A stretch of DNA of 64,000 bases from Massilia yuzhufengensis (GCF_900112225.1 NZ_FOLD01000018.1:1-64000), one strand, 5' to 3'; shown: positions 1 to 7,757, counted from the first letter of the stretch. The notes: a model not told the origin generated them from the letters alone. A program made the numbers and translations.

Positions 1-252
1 CGCAATAACCTGGCAAAAGTGACCCAACTTGGTCAGCTGGCGATAGATCACGTACCCGCAGCAACCTGCCTCGTAGCACACGGACAGCTTTGCACCGCCT
101 TTGGCCAACTGCGCCATCAGCTTCGCTATCGCGACCGGCGTGTTCGTGATCTCTCCATAGAAACGAGGCTCACCACCAGCGCTATCCGCAATTGACACCG
201 CGATCGTCGCCTTATGGACATCCAAGCCAACATATTTGCTAAACTCGTTCAT
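1..252 (-). mobile_element. IS110-family transposase, 5' part (runs off the window)
   Basis: The reverse strand from the ATG at 252 encodes 84 residues that run out of the window at position 1. The N-terminus contains GLDVHKATIAVSIAD and, further on, CYEAGCCGY, which are the first acidic Asp and the Glu region of the DEDD (RuvC-like) catalytic domain of IS110 transposases. These enzymes recombine DNA site-specifically and are now known to use an element-encoded bridge RNA. Codon use is less GC-biased than in the neighbouring genes, as expected of an acquired element. The 3' two thirds of the gene and the other element end lie outside the window, so intactness cannot be judged. Confidence 0.88.
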
Positions 253-349
253 GACCTACCTCCTCAATTGCGGCTCTGCGCCGAAAGGTTCACCAACCCT
301 CAGCGTAACCCGCGCTTGTTGAGGTTGGTAGGTCAATACATTCTGTCTA
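253..349. repeat. Non-coding end of the IS110 element with imperfect inverted repeat
   Basis: The 97 bases between the transposase start and the stop of the DUF962 gene hold an imperfect inverted repeat: GACCTACC-TC-CTCAA at 253-267 pairs with TTGAGG-TT-GGTAGGTC at 319-334. The left arm sits directly upstream of the transposase ATG. The host/element junction is probably between 335 and 350, just past the DUF962 stop codon. In IS110-group elements the region upstream of the transposase gene carries the terminus and can encode the bridge RNA. The exact terminus cannot be fixed from one copy. Confidence 0.5.
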
Positions 350-796
350 CTAGTACGCGAGATTCAAGCGGCGATACAGGAAGGACAGCACGAACAGCGG
401 CCCAATGAGCAAAAAGCGCAGGTCGTCGAAGAAGGACGGCTTCTTCCCTTCGATCTTGTGGCCGATGAACTGCCCGATCCAGGCCACCACGAACACGGCG
501 ATCGACACCGGCAGCACGGTCCCCTCGGGCAGCAGCGCCAGGATGCCCAGCATCGCGGCGCTCATCACGCCCATGCCGATCGCGAACTGGCGCGACAGTT
601 TGGCGTAGTAATAGAGTGAACCGAGCGTGACCGCGATCGCCACCACCGGGTGCACTGCCCACAGGATGCCCAGCAGGCTCAGGACGATCAGCGGGATGCA
701 CACGAAGTGGATGATCTCGTTGGTGTGGTCCTGGTGGCTGTCGCCGTAGCGCGCCAGCAGGATGTCGATATTGCGGGCTTGGGTGCTGTGGTCCAT
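350..796 (-). CDS. DUF962 (Mpo1/YGL010w-like) membrane protein
   Basis: A 148-residue protein of the DUF962 family, whose yeast member Mpo1 is an Fe(II)-dependent dioxygenase for 2-hydroxy fatty acids; the bacterial function is not established. Visible family features are the His-rich N-terminus (His21, His24 and His30 in HQDHTNEIIH), about four membrane segments, and the C-terminal GHKIEGKKPSFFDDLRFLL motif. The start at 796 is preferred over an upstream ATG at 877 because family members begin close to this Met and GGAG lies 6 bases before it. The last codon is only about 15 bases from the IS110 end, so its 3' untranslated region was probably replaced by the insertion. Confidence 0.85.
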   Translation of the reverse strand: MDHSTQARNIDILLARYGDSHQDHTNEIIHFVCIPLIVLSLLGILWAVHPVVAIAVTLGSLYYYAKLSRQFAIGMGVMSAAMLGILALLPEGTVLPVSIAVFVVAWIGQFIGHKIEGKKPSFFDDLRFLLIGPLFVLSFLYRRLNLAY

Positions 797-842
797 GTCG
801 TCTCCGGTAGGCCCTGTGATGAGCCGGTATTTTTGGCTGATT

Positions 843-1802
843 CTACACCGTCTCCGCGGCGGTGGAAGGCTGGGCAAGCGCCGGCCGCGGCGCCTGCAGG
901 CGCAGGTTCGGGTGCGCCGCGAACAGCTCCGACACCCATTCCACGAACACCCGCACCTTGGCCGACAGATGGCGGTTCTGCGGATAGACGATGTGCACCG
1001 GCAGCGGGTCGATCGCCCACTCGGGCAGCACCGGCACCATGCGGCCCGAAGCGATGTGCTGCACCAGCAGGTAGTCGGTCATGGTGATGATGCCCAGGCC
1101 GGCCAGGCCCGCCTGCACGTAGGCGTTCGAATCGTTCAGGGCGATCGCGCCGGGCAGGGTGATGTCGATGCGCTCGCCGTCGCGCGTGAAGTCCCACTTG
1201 AAAATCTTGCCGGTCTTGGCAGAAAAATAGTTGACGCAGCGGTGGCGCTCGAGGTCGCGCGGGTGCTGCGGCATGCCGTGGCGCGCGATATAGTCGGGCG
1301 AGGCGCAGGTGACGAAGTTGATCACGCCGATGCGGCGCGCGATCAGGTTCGAGTCGCCCAGTTCGCCGCCGCGCACCGCGCAGTCCACGCCTTCCTCCAC
1401 CAGGTCGACCGGGCGGTCGGTGCTGCCCAGCTCCATCGTGATGTCCGGGTAGCGCTCGAAGAAGGCCGGCAGGGCGGGAATCAGGATCTCGGACGACAGG
1501 CCGGTGGGGGTATCGACGCGCAGGCGCCCGCTCGGGCTGAGGCGGTGGCGCGACAGGGATTCTTCGGCGTCGCGCACGTCCGACAGGATCTGGATGCAGC
1601 GCTCATAATAGGCGGCGCCGTCGGAGGTGATCATCACCTGCCGTGTCGTGCGGTGCAGCAGCTTGACCGCCAGCGTCGCCTCCAGCGTCTGGACCAGGGT
1701 CGACACCGTCGCCTTGGGCAGGTTCAGCATTTCCGCGGCCTTGGTAAAGCTGCCGCAGTCGACGACCTGGATAAAAACCTCCATGGCCTGGAGCTTGTTC
1801 AT
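843..1802 (-). CDS. LysR-family transcriptional regulator
   Basis: A 319-residue LysR-type regulator. The N-terminal winged helix-turn-helix is clear (MNKLQAMEVF, then GSFTKAAEMLNLPKATVS at about 17-34), followed by a periplasmic-binding-like effector domain. It belongs to the CrgA/DsdC-like branch rather than looking like the classical MexT/CeoR/BpeT type, so no gene symbol is given. It is divergent from the small peptide-llpE-efflux operon, and a perfect dyad with T-N11-A spacing lies just upstream of its own start. By position it is the likely regulator of that pump. The start at 1802 is preferred because the upstream extension to 1850 would run into the dyad. Confidence 0.88.
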   Translation of the reverse strand: MNKLQAMEVFIQVVDCGSFTKAAEMLNLPKATVSTLVQTLEATLAVKLLHRTTRQVMITSDGAAYYERCIQILSDVRDAEESLSRHRLSPSGRLRVDTPTGLSSEILIPALPAFFERYPDITMELGSTDRPVDLVEEGVDCAVRGGELGDSNLIARRIGVINFVTCASPDYIARHGMPQHPRDLERHRCVNYFSAKTGKIFKWDFTRDGERIDITLPGAIALNDSNAYVQAGLAGLGIITMTDYLLVQHIASGRMVPVLPEWAIDPLPVHIVYPQNRHLSAKVRVFVEWVSELFAAHPNLRLQAPRPALAQPSTAAETV

Positions 1803-1828
1803 GTCGGACCCCTCTTCCTGATTTGGTC

Positions 1829-1852
1829 GATTGTTCGGCAATCTGAACAATC
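1829..1852. promoter_or_regulatory. LysR-type operator dyad
   Basis: GATTGTTC (1829-1836) and GAACAATC (1845-1852) form a perfect 8-bp inverted repeat with an 8-base spacer. It contains a T-N11-A core (T1835, A1847), which is the classical LysR box. It lies in the divergent intergenic region about 64 bases upstream of the predicted transcription start of the rightward operon, the usual position for a LysR activator site, and close to the regulator's own start for autoregulation. Binding is inferred. Confidence 0.65.
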
Positions 1853-1869
1853 AATTCGGTATTGCCATC

Positions 1870-1898
1870 TTTATCCGATTGTAGATGAAGTCTATAGT
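1870..1898 (+). promoter_or_regulatory. Candidate promoter for the peptide-llpE-efflux operon
   Basis: A good -10 hexamer TATAGT (1893-1898) lies 17 bases after a poor -35, TTTATC (1870-1875). A weak -35 with a good -10 fits an activator-dependent promoter. The predicted start near 1904 puts the LysR dyad around -64. Confidence 0.4.
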
Positions 1899-1939
1899 GT
1901 GTGCATTGCAGCAAAAAGACAACACACACGGAGCAGGTC

Positions 1940-2155
1940 ATGAACATGCGCAACGGAATCTTCAACACGGTCGCAGTTGCCTTGAGCGGAGTCGCAATGG
2001 CAGCCCTGCTGGGCACCGACGCCTACTCGCAGGCTGCCGGCGCGGAAGCGCGCGGCCTGAAGGCGCTGTCGATGCACGTGGAGATGAGTTGCGACGCCTG
2101 CCCCGAGCAGGACAGCGACCGCTGGGCCGTCGCCCCTGTGGGAGGCGGGAAATGA
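1940..2155 (+). CDS. 71-aa exported peptide preceding the llpE-like gene
   Basis: This short gene starts with a signal-peptide-like N-terminus (MNMRNGIFNT followed by a hydrophobic stretch, then about AYS-QA as a likely cleavage region). The mature part would be about 40 residues and includes a CDAC motif (C-x-x-C). A GGAG sequence lies 6 bases before the ATG at 1940. Its TGA overlaps the ATG of the next gene (ATGA at 2152-2155), so the two are probably translationally coupled. I recognise no family. It is the first gene of the operon divergent from the LysR regulator. Confidence 0.55.
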   Translation: MNMRNGIFNTVAVALSGVAMAALLGTDAYSQAAGAEARGLKALSMHVEMSCDACPEQDSDRWAVAPVGGGK

Positions 2156-2994
2156 GCGCGGTCCTCGACCAGGACATCGACAGCGCCAGCACGGTCGACG
2201 TGCGCGAGCTGGAAGTCAGCGGCGCCCAGGGCCCGCTCGCTGCGCGCCTCTACCATTCCGGCGTAGCGGCCAAGCGCGACACCCTGATCGTGTTTTTCCA
2301 CGGCGGCGGCTTCATCTCGGGCGACCTGCAGGAAGCCGACGAGTTCCTGCGCTACCTGGCCGAATGCAGCGACGAGCGCGCCGTGCTGGCCTCGAACTAC
2401 ACGCTGGCCACGACCAGCCCCTTCCCGGCCGCGGTGGAAGATGCGCATGCGGTGCTGCTGTGGACCGTGAAAAACAAGGCGAAGATCGGCTGGTCGGGCA
2501 AGAAGCTGGTGGTGGCCGGCATCGAGGCCGGCGCCAACCTGGCGGCGGTGTGCACGCTGATGGCGCGCGACCGCGCCGCGCCCAAGCTGGCCGGCCAGAT
2601 CCTCATCATGCCGATGCTCGACCCTGGCCTGTCCACGGTCTCGATGCGCCAGATGAGCCAATGCCCGGACCGTGAAAAGCTGAGCACCGAATGCGCCGCC
2701 GCCTACCGCGGCTACCTGCCGCACGCGGCCGACCGCGCGCACCCGTATGCGTCGCCGCTGCGCTCGACCCGGCTCAAGAACCTGCCGCCGGCGCTCATCC
2801 TCTCGGCCGAGGAAGACCCATTGTGCGACGAGGCCGAACAATACGGCGCCAAGCTGATTAACGCCGGGGTACGCACCACCGTGCGGCGCATGCCGCCCGC
2901 GCCCCTGCAGGAACCCGGTGGGCGCAACGAATGTGCATGCAAGGTGCACGCGCTCGGCGAGATCGCCACCTTCCTTGCAGGGCTGGATCGCTGA
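2152..2994 (+). CDS. llpE-like alpha/beta hydrolase lacking the catalytic serine
   Basis: A 280-residue protein of the hormone-sensitive-lipase/acetyl esterase family. The oxyanion-hole motif HGGGF is intact (His50-Phe54). The nucleophile elbow, normally GDSAGG, reads GIEAGA at 123-128, so the serine position (125) is glutamate. An Asp remains at 222 in SAEEDPLCDEAE, but the usual C-terminal HGF motif is not recognisable. The fold is probably kept while esterase chemistry is lost. A lipase-like gene (llpE) precedes the CeoAB-OpcM and BpeEF-OprC efflux genes of Burkholderia, and the same order is seen here, so this is called llpE-like from context. The start at 2152 is chosen by homology and the ATGA overlap. 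Confidence 0.8.
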   Translation: MSAVLDQDIDSASTVDVRELEVSGAQGPLAARLYHSGVAAKRDTLIVFFHGGGFISGDLQEADEFLRYLAECSDERAVLASNYTLATTSPFPAAVEDAHAVLLWTVKNKAKIGWSGKKLVVAGIEAGANLAAVCTLMARDRAAPKLAGQILIMPMLDPGLSTVSMRQMSQCPDREKLSTECAAAYRGYLPHAADRAHPYASPLRSTRLKNLPPALILSAEEDPLCDEAEQYGAKLINAGVRTTVRRMPPAPLQEPGGRNECACKVHALGEIATFLAGLDR

Positions 2995-3026
2995 CCCCTC
3001 AGCACCAGGCCAAGCCAACCAGCTTT

Positions 3027-3068
3027 CCCCGCACCACTGCGCCTTGCCGGCGCGGGGAGGCCCCGTTT
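3027..3068 (+). terminator. Weak terminator-like hairpin with alternative pairing
   Basis: CGGGG (3053-3057) can pair with CCCCG (3061-3065), followed by TTTTATCCGTTTTT. The same G-run can instead pair with CCCCGC at 3027-3032, which would disrupt the terminator. The stem is only 5 bp with a 3-base loop, so this would be a partial or conditional stop at best. Confidence 0.3.
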
Positions 3069-3133
3069 TATCCGTTTTTCCCAACAGCCGTCGCCAGCGC
3101 GACGTGAGGGACCGTCTTGAAGAGAGGTGAGCC

Positions 3134-3199
3134 ATGAACCAGGCGCCTGCCATGAGCTGCTGCCGCCCGCGCGGCACCCGCTGCCGCTGTCGACGCTGA
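3134..3199 (+). CDS. 21-codon Cys/Arg-rich leader-like ORF
   Basis: A short reading frame begins at an ATG preceded by a strong ribosome site (GAGGTGA, ending 3 bases before the ATG). It encodes 21 residues with four cysteines, two of them adjacent at 9-10 and two in the final RCRCRR, plus seven arginines. It ends about 160 bases before the efflux adaptor gene. Size, position and ribosome site are those of a regulatory leader peptide. No family is recognised and expression is not shown. Confidence 0.4.
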   Translation: MNQAPAMSCCRPRGTRCRCRR

Positions 3200-3357
3200 C
3201 GATCGCGTCCTGACCGCCCACGCGCGGTCACCCAACCTGTAACGCATCCGGCATCCGCGCCATCCAGCGCGGAAGGGCCCCCCTTTTTCCTCTCCTCCGG
3301 TCCTGCGCCGGCGGCGATAGGGAAGCTTTTGTCTCACACTATAAGAAAGGTTTCATC

Positions 3358-4569
3358 ATGACCAATCACACAGCACGCATGGGCAGCGTCAAGACCCTGG
3401 TAGCCGCACTGGCCGCCGCCGGCCTGGCGGGAGCACTGCTCACCGGTTGCGCCGACGCCAACAGCAAGACCGAGCCGGCCGCCGCGCCAGCCGGGCCGCC
3501 GGTATCGGCCGCCATCGTGGCCGAAAAGCCGGTCGCCGAAACCCAGGAATTCTCGGGCCGCCTGGAAGCCATCGAAGTGGTCGAGATCCGCCCGCGCGTG
3601 AGCGGCTACATCACCGCCGTCAACTTCAAGCCGGGCGCCGAAGTGAAAAAAGGCGAGGTGCTGTTCGTGATCGATCCGCGCCCTTACCAGGCCGAAGCCG
3701 ACCGCGCCGGCGCCGCCGCGAATGCGGCCCGTGCCCGTGCCGACCTGGCGCGCCTGGAACTGCAGCGCGCCGACAAGCTGCTGGCGGACAAGGCCATCGC
3801 CCAGCGCGAGTTCGATGAAAAATCGGCCTCGCAGAAGGAACTCGACGCCAGCGCCCGCGCCGCCCAGGCCCAGTTCGAATCGGCCAGATTGAACCTGGCC
3901 TACACCCGCGTCACCGCGCCGATCGACGGCCGCGTGTCGAAAGCCGAGATCACCCTCGGCAACCTGGTGGACGCCAGCGCCGTGCTGACCTCCGTGGTCT
4001 CGCTCGAGCGCATCTACGCCAGCTTCGACGGCGACGAAGAAACCTACCTGCGCGTCGGCACCCGTGCCCAGCGCGGACAAGCTGCCATCGTCAAGGTGGG
4101 ACTGGCCAACGAAGAAGGCTTCCCGCATGAAGGCAAGCTCGAATTCGTCGACAACCAGCTCGATGCCCGTACCGGCAGCGTGCGCATGCGCGCTACCTTG
4201 CTCAATGCCGACCGCGCGCTGGCGCCCGGCCTGTTCGCCCGCATCCAGGTGGGCAGCGGCGTGGCCGAAAAGGCGGTCGTCATCAACGAACGCGCCGTCG
4301 GCACCGACCAGAGCCGCAAGTACGTGGTGGTGGTGGGCGCCGACAGCATGGCCGAGTACCGCCCGGTGACCCTGGGCCCGGTGGTGGACGGCATGCGCGT
4401 GGTGCGCACTGGCCTCAAGCCCGGCGAGAAGATCGTCGTCAACGGCCTGCAGCGCGTGCGCCCCGGCGCGCCGGTGACCCCGCAGATGGTGGCAATGGAC
4501 GCCGACGCCACCGCGGCTGCGGTCAAGGCCGACGCGAAACTGGCCCTGAACACGGCCGCCAAGGAGTAA
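3358..4569 (+). CDS. RND efflux periplasmic adaptor (MexE/BpeE/CeoA-like lipoprotein)
   Basis: A 403-residue membrane fusion protein. A lipobox (LLTGC, Cys31) indicates an inner-membrane-anchored periplasmic lipoprotein. It then shows the biotinyl-lipoyl half motif around VEIRPRVSGYI, an alpha-helical hairpin at about 115-180 rich in Ala, Arg and Gln, the returning lipoyl half at LAYTRVTAPIDGRVS, and beta-barrel and membrane-proximal domains to the C-terminus. It would bridge the RND pump to the outer-membrane channel encoded just downstream. The TAA is 4 bases before the pump gene, so the two are coupled. Substrates cannot be read from sequence; the Burkholderia relatives export chloramphenicol, trimethoprim and fluoroquinolones. 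Confidence 0.93.
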   Translation: MTNHTARMGSVKTLVAALAAAGLAGALLTGCADANSKTEPAAAPAGPPVSAAIVAEKPVAETQEFSGRLEAIEVVEIRPRVSGYITAVNFKPGAEVKKGEVLFVIDPRPYQAEADRAGAAANAARARADLARLELQRADKLLADKAIAQREFDEKSASQKELDASARAAQAQFESARLNLAYTRVTAPIDGRVSKAEITLGNLVDASAVLTSVVSLERIYASFDGDEETYLRVGTRAQRGQAAIVKVGLANEEGFPHEGKLEFVDNQLDARTGSVRMRATLLNADRALAPGLFARIQVGSGVAEKAVVINERAVGTDQSRKYVVVVGADSMAEYRPVTLGPVVDGMRVVRTGLKPGEKIVVNGLQRVRPGAPVTPQMVAMDADATAAAVKADAKLALNTAAKE

Positions 4570-4573
4570 GACC

Positions 4574-7500
4574 ATGAACTTTTCCCGCTTCTTTGTCGAC
4601 AAGCCGATCTTCGCGGTCGTGCTGTCGGTCATCGTGTTCGTCGGCGGCCTGATCTCGATCTTCCAGCTGCCGATCTCCGAATACCCGGACGTGGTGCCGC
4701 CCTCCGTGGTGGTGCGCGCCCAGTACCCGGGCGCCAACCCCAAGGTGATCGCCGAAACCGTGGCTGCGCCGCTGGAAGAGCAGATCAACGGCATCGAGGA
4801 CATGCTCTACATGACCTCGCAGAACACCTCGGACGGTGCGCTGGCGCTCACGCTGACGTTTGCCATCGGCACCGACATCGACCGTGCGGAAAGCCAGGTG
4901 CAGAACCGCGTCCAGCGCGCGCTGCCGCGCCTGCCGGAAGAGGTGCGCCAGATCGGCGTCACCACCGTCAAGAGTTCGCCGAACCTGACGATGGTGGTCC
5001 ACCTCAATTCACCCGACGGCCGCTATGACGACCTGTACCTGCGCAACTATGCGGTGCTGAACATCAAGGACCAGCTGGCCCGCCTGAACGGCATGGGCGA
5101 AGTGCAGCTGTTCGGTTCCGGCGACTACGCCATGCGTGTCTGGCTTGACCCGCAAAAGGTCGCCGCGCGCAACCTGACCGCGGGCGATGTGGTGGCCAGC
5201 ATCCGCGAACAGAACGTGCAGGTGGCAGCCGGCGTGGTGGGCCAGGGCCCGACCGAAGGCGCCCAGTTCCAGCTCACCGTCAACACCCAGGGCCGCCTGA
5301 AGTCGACCGAGGAATTCGGCGAGATCGTGGTCAAGGCCGGTGAAGACGGGGCGGTGACGCGCCTGAAGGATGTGGCGCGCCTGGAGATGGGTTCCAGCTC
5401 CTACGCCCTGCGTTCGCTGCTGAACAACAAGTCGGCCGTCGCCATCCCGATCTTCGAGGCGCCCAACGCCAACGCGCTGCAACTCTCCACCGACGTGCGC
5501 GCCAAGATGGAAGAGCTGTCGAAAGACTTCCCCGAAGGCGTCGAGTACAGCATCGTGTACGACCCGACCCAGTTCGTGCGCGAGTCGATCGACTCGGTGA
5601 TCCACACCCTGCTTGAAGCCGTGGTGCTGGTCGCCCTGGTCGTGATCGTGTTCCTGCAGACCTGGCGTGCCTCGATCATCCCGCTGCTGGCGGTCCCGGT
5701 GTCGGTGGTCGGTACCTTTGCGGTGATGCTGATGTTCGGCTTCTCGATCAATACGCTGTCGCTGTTCGGCCTGGTGCTGGCGATCGGTATCGTGGTCGAT
5801 GACGCCATCGTGGTGGTGGAAAACGTCGAGCGCAACATCACCAATGGGCTGTCGCCGCGCGACGCGACCATCCAGGCCATGAAGGAAGTGTCGGGCCCGA
5901 TCATCGCCATCGCCCTGGTGCTGTGCGCCGTGTTCGTGCCGATCGCCTTCGTGGCAGGCCTGACCGGCCAGTTCTATCGCCAGTTCGCCCTGACCATCGC
6001 GATTTCCACCGTGATCTCGGCCTTCGCTTCGCTGACCCTGGCCCCGGCACTGTCGGCCGCCCTGCTGAAAGCCCACGACGCGCCGAAGGACCGCCTGACC
6101 CGCATCATGGACAAGGTGTTCGGCCGCTTCTTCGCCGCCTTCAACCGCTTCTTCGGCCGTGCCTCGCACAGCTATGAAGGCGGCGTGAAGACCGTCCTGC
6201 GCCGCAAGACCGCGACTCTGGGCGTCTACCTGGCGCTGGGCGTGGCCGCGATGTTCATGTTCAAGGTGGTGCCGCCGGGCTTCGTGCCGGCCCAGGACAA
6301 GGGCTACCTGATCGGCTTCGCCCAGCTGCCCGACGCCGCTTCGCTCGACCGCACCGACGCCGTGATCCGCCGCATGTCGGCCATCGCCAAGGACATCCCG
6401 GGCGTGGAATCGTCGATCGCCTTCCCTGGCCTGTCGATCAATGGCTTCACCAATGCGCCGAACGCCGGCATCGTGTTCACGTCGCTCAAACCCACCAGCG
6501 AGCGCAAGGGCAAGGAGCAGTCGGCCGAAGCCATCGCCGCCGAAATCAACAAGCGCATGGGCGCGGTGGAAGACGCCTTCGTCATGGTGCTGCCGCCGCC
6601 CCCGGTCAATGGCCTGGGCACGACCGGCGGCTTCAAGCTGATGCTGGAAGACCGCGGCAACCTCGGTTACGACGAACTGTACAAGGCCACGCAGGCGCTG
6701 CAGGCGAAAGCCTGGGGCACGCCGCAACTGGCGGGCGTGTTCTCGAGCTACCAGATCAACGTGCCGCAGCTGTTTGCCGATGTCGACCGCGTGAAGGCCA
6801 AGCAGCTCGGCGTGCCGCTGGCGACCATCTACCAGACCTTGCAGGTGAACCTGGGCTCGCTGTACGTGAACGACTTCAACCAGTTTGGCCGCACCTACCA
6901 GGTGCGGGTGCAGGCCGACGCGCAGTTCCGCTCGCAGCCGGAGCAGATCGCCCAGCTGAAGGTCCGCAACGACAAGGGCGAGATGATCCCGCTGTCGTCG
7001 CTGATGCGGGTGAAGGACAGCTATGGCCCGGACCGCGTCCAGCGCTACAACAACTACGTGGCGGCCGACATCAACGGCGGCGCGGCGCCCGGCGTCTCGT
7101 CGGGCCAGGCGCAAGCCATCATGGAGCAGCTGGCCAAGGACACGCTGCCGAAAGGGATCGCCTACGAGTGGACCGACCTGACCTACCAGGAGATCCTGTC
7201 CGGTAACACCATGGTGTATGTGTTCCCGCTGTGCGTGCTGCTGGTGTTCCTGGTGCTGGCCGCCCAGTACGAAAGCTGGACCCTGCCGCTGGCCGTGATC
7301 CTGATCGTGCCGATGTCGATCCTGTGCGCCCTGATCGGCGTGAAGATCACCGGTGGCGACAACAACATCTTCACCCAGATCGCCCTGTTCGTACTGGTGG
7401 GCTTGGCCTCGAAGAACGCGATCCTGATCGTGGAATTCGCCCGCGAACTGGAAGACCACGGCCGCAGCGTCGTCGAAGCCGCGCTGGAAGCGAGCCGCCT

Positions 7501-7756
7501 GCGCCTGCGTCCGATCCTGATGACGTCGATCGCCTTCATCATGGGCGTGGTGCCACTGGTGTTCTCCACTGGCGCCGGCGCCGAGATGCGCCACGCCATG
7601 GGTGTCGCGGTGTTCTTCGGCATGCTGGGCGTGACCTTCTTCGGCCTGTTCCTGACGCCGCTGTTCTACGTCCTGCTGCGCAGCTTCGCCAAACGTTTCG
7701 AGAAAAAGGTCCCTGTCGCGAAAGCGCCGGTGCTGGACCTGGAAGGAGTGCACTGA
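4574..7756 (+). CDS. RND multidrug efflux pump (MexF/BpeF/CeoB-like, HAE1)
   Basis: A 1060-residue inner-membrane proton/drug antiporter of the HAE1 family, normal length for the class. The N-terminus MNFSRFFVDKPIFAVVLS, the PISEYPDVVPP segment, and the TM4 motif GIVVDDAIVVVENV with the paired aspartates of the proton relay are all present. So is the C-terminal half motif GLASKNAILIVEF with the conserved Lys, and two large periplasmic loops. It forms the trimeric pump of a tripartite system with the adaptor before it and the outer-membrane factor after it. Sequence style is closest to MexF/BpeF. No frame disruption is seen over 3.2 kb. Confidence 0.95.
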   Translation: MNFSRFFVDKPIFAVVLSVIVFVGGLISIFQLPISEYPDVVPPSVVVRAQYPGANPKVIAETVAAPLEEQINGIEDMLYMTSQNTSDGALALTLTFAIGTDIDRAESQVQNRVQRALPRLPEEVRQIGVTTVKSSPNLTMVVHLNSPDGRYDDLYLRNYAVLNIKDQLARLNGMGEVQLFGSGDYAMRVWLDPQKVAARNLTAGDVVASIREQNVQVAAGVVGQGPTEGAQFQLTVNTQGRLKSTEEFGEIVVKAGEDGAVTRLKDVARLEMGSSSYALRSLLNNKSAVAIPIFEAPNANALQLSTDVRAKMEELSKDFPEGVEYSIVYDPTQFVRESIDSVIHTLLEAVVLVALVVIVFLQTWRASIIPLLAVPVSVVGTFAVMLMFGFSINTLSLFGLVLAIGIVVDDAIVVVENVERNITNGLSPRDATIQAMKEVSGPIIAIALVLCAVFVPIAFVAGLTGQFYRQFALTIAISTVISAFASLTLAPALSAALLKAHDAPKDRLTRIMDKVFGRFFAAFNRFFGRASHSYEGGVKTVLRRKTATLGVYLALGVAAMFMFKVVPPGFVPAQDKGYLIGFAQLPDAASLDRTDAVIRRMSAIAKDIPGVESSIAFPGLSINGFTNAPNAGIVFTSLKPTSERKGKEQSAEAIAAEINKRMGAVEDAFVMVLPPPPVNGLGTTGGFKLMLEDRGNLGYDELYKATQALQAKAWGTPQLAGVFSSYQINVPQLFADVDRVKAKQLGVPLATIYQTLQVNLGSLYVNDFNQFGRTYQVRVQADAQFRSQPEQIAQLKVRNDKGEMIPLSSLMRVKDSYGPDRVQRYNNYVAADINGGAAPGVSSGQAQAIMEQLAKDTLPKGIAYEWTDLTYQEILSGNTMVYVFPLCVLLVFLVLAAQYESWTLPLAVILIVPMSILCALIGVKITGGDNNIFTQIALFVLVGLASKNAILIVEFARELEDHGRSVVEAALEASRLRLRPILMTSIAFIMGVVPLVFSTGAGAEMRHAMGVAVFFGMLGVTFFGLFLTPLFYVLLRSFAKRFEKKVPVAKAPVLDLEGVH

Positions 7757-7757
7757 G

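Larger units (their letters stand above)
2995..3357. other. 363-bp spacer between llpE-like gene and efflux genes
   Basis: This spacer holds two features listed separately, a weak terminator-like hairpin (3027-3068) and a 21-codon Cys-rich ORF (3134-3199). The rest, 3200-3345, is C-rich with several GC hairpins such as the one around 3270-3290. The MFP gene has a weak ribosome site (GAAAGG, 3345-3350). The length contrasts with the coupled genes on either side and suggests a control point within the operon. Confidence 0.6.

Noticed and set aside
843..1802. Naming the LysR regulator CeoR, BpeT or MexT
   Set aside because: The N-terminus resembles the CrgA/DsdC-like branch, not the MexT type; only position links it to the pump.
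1885..2151. 89-residue N-terminal extension of the llpE-like protein
   Set aside because: The extension is Arg/Gly-rich, covers the exported peptide gene in another frame, and has no homology; the ATGA-coupled start at 2152 fits the family.
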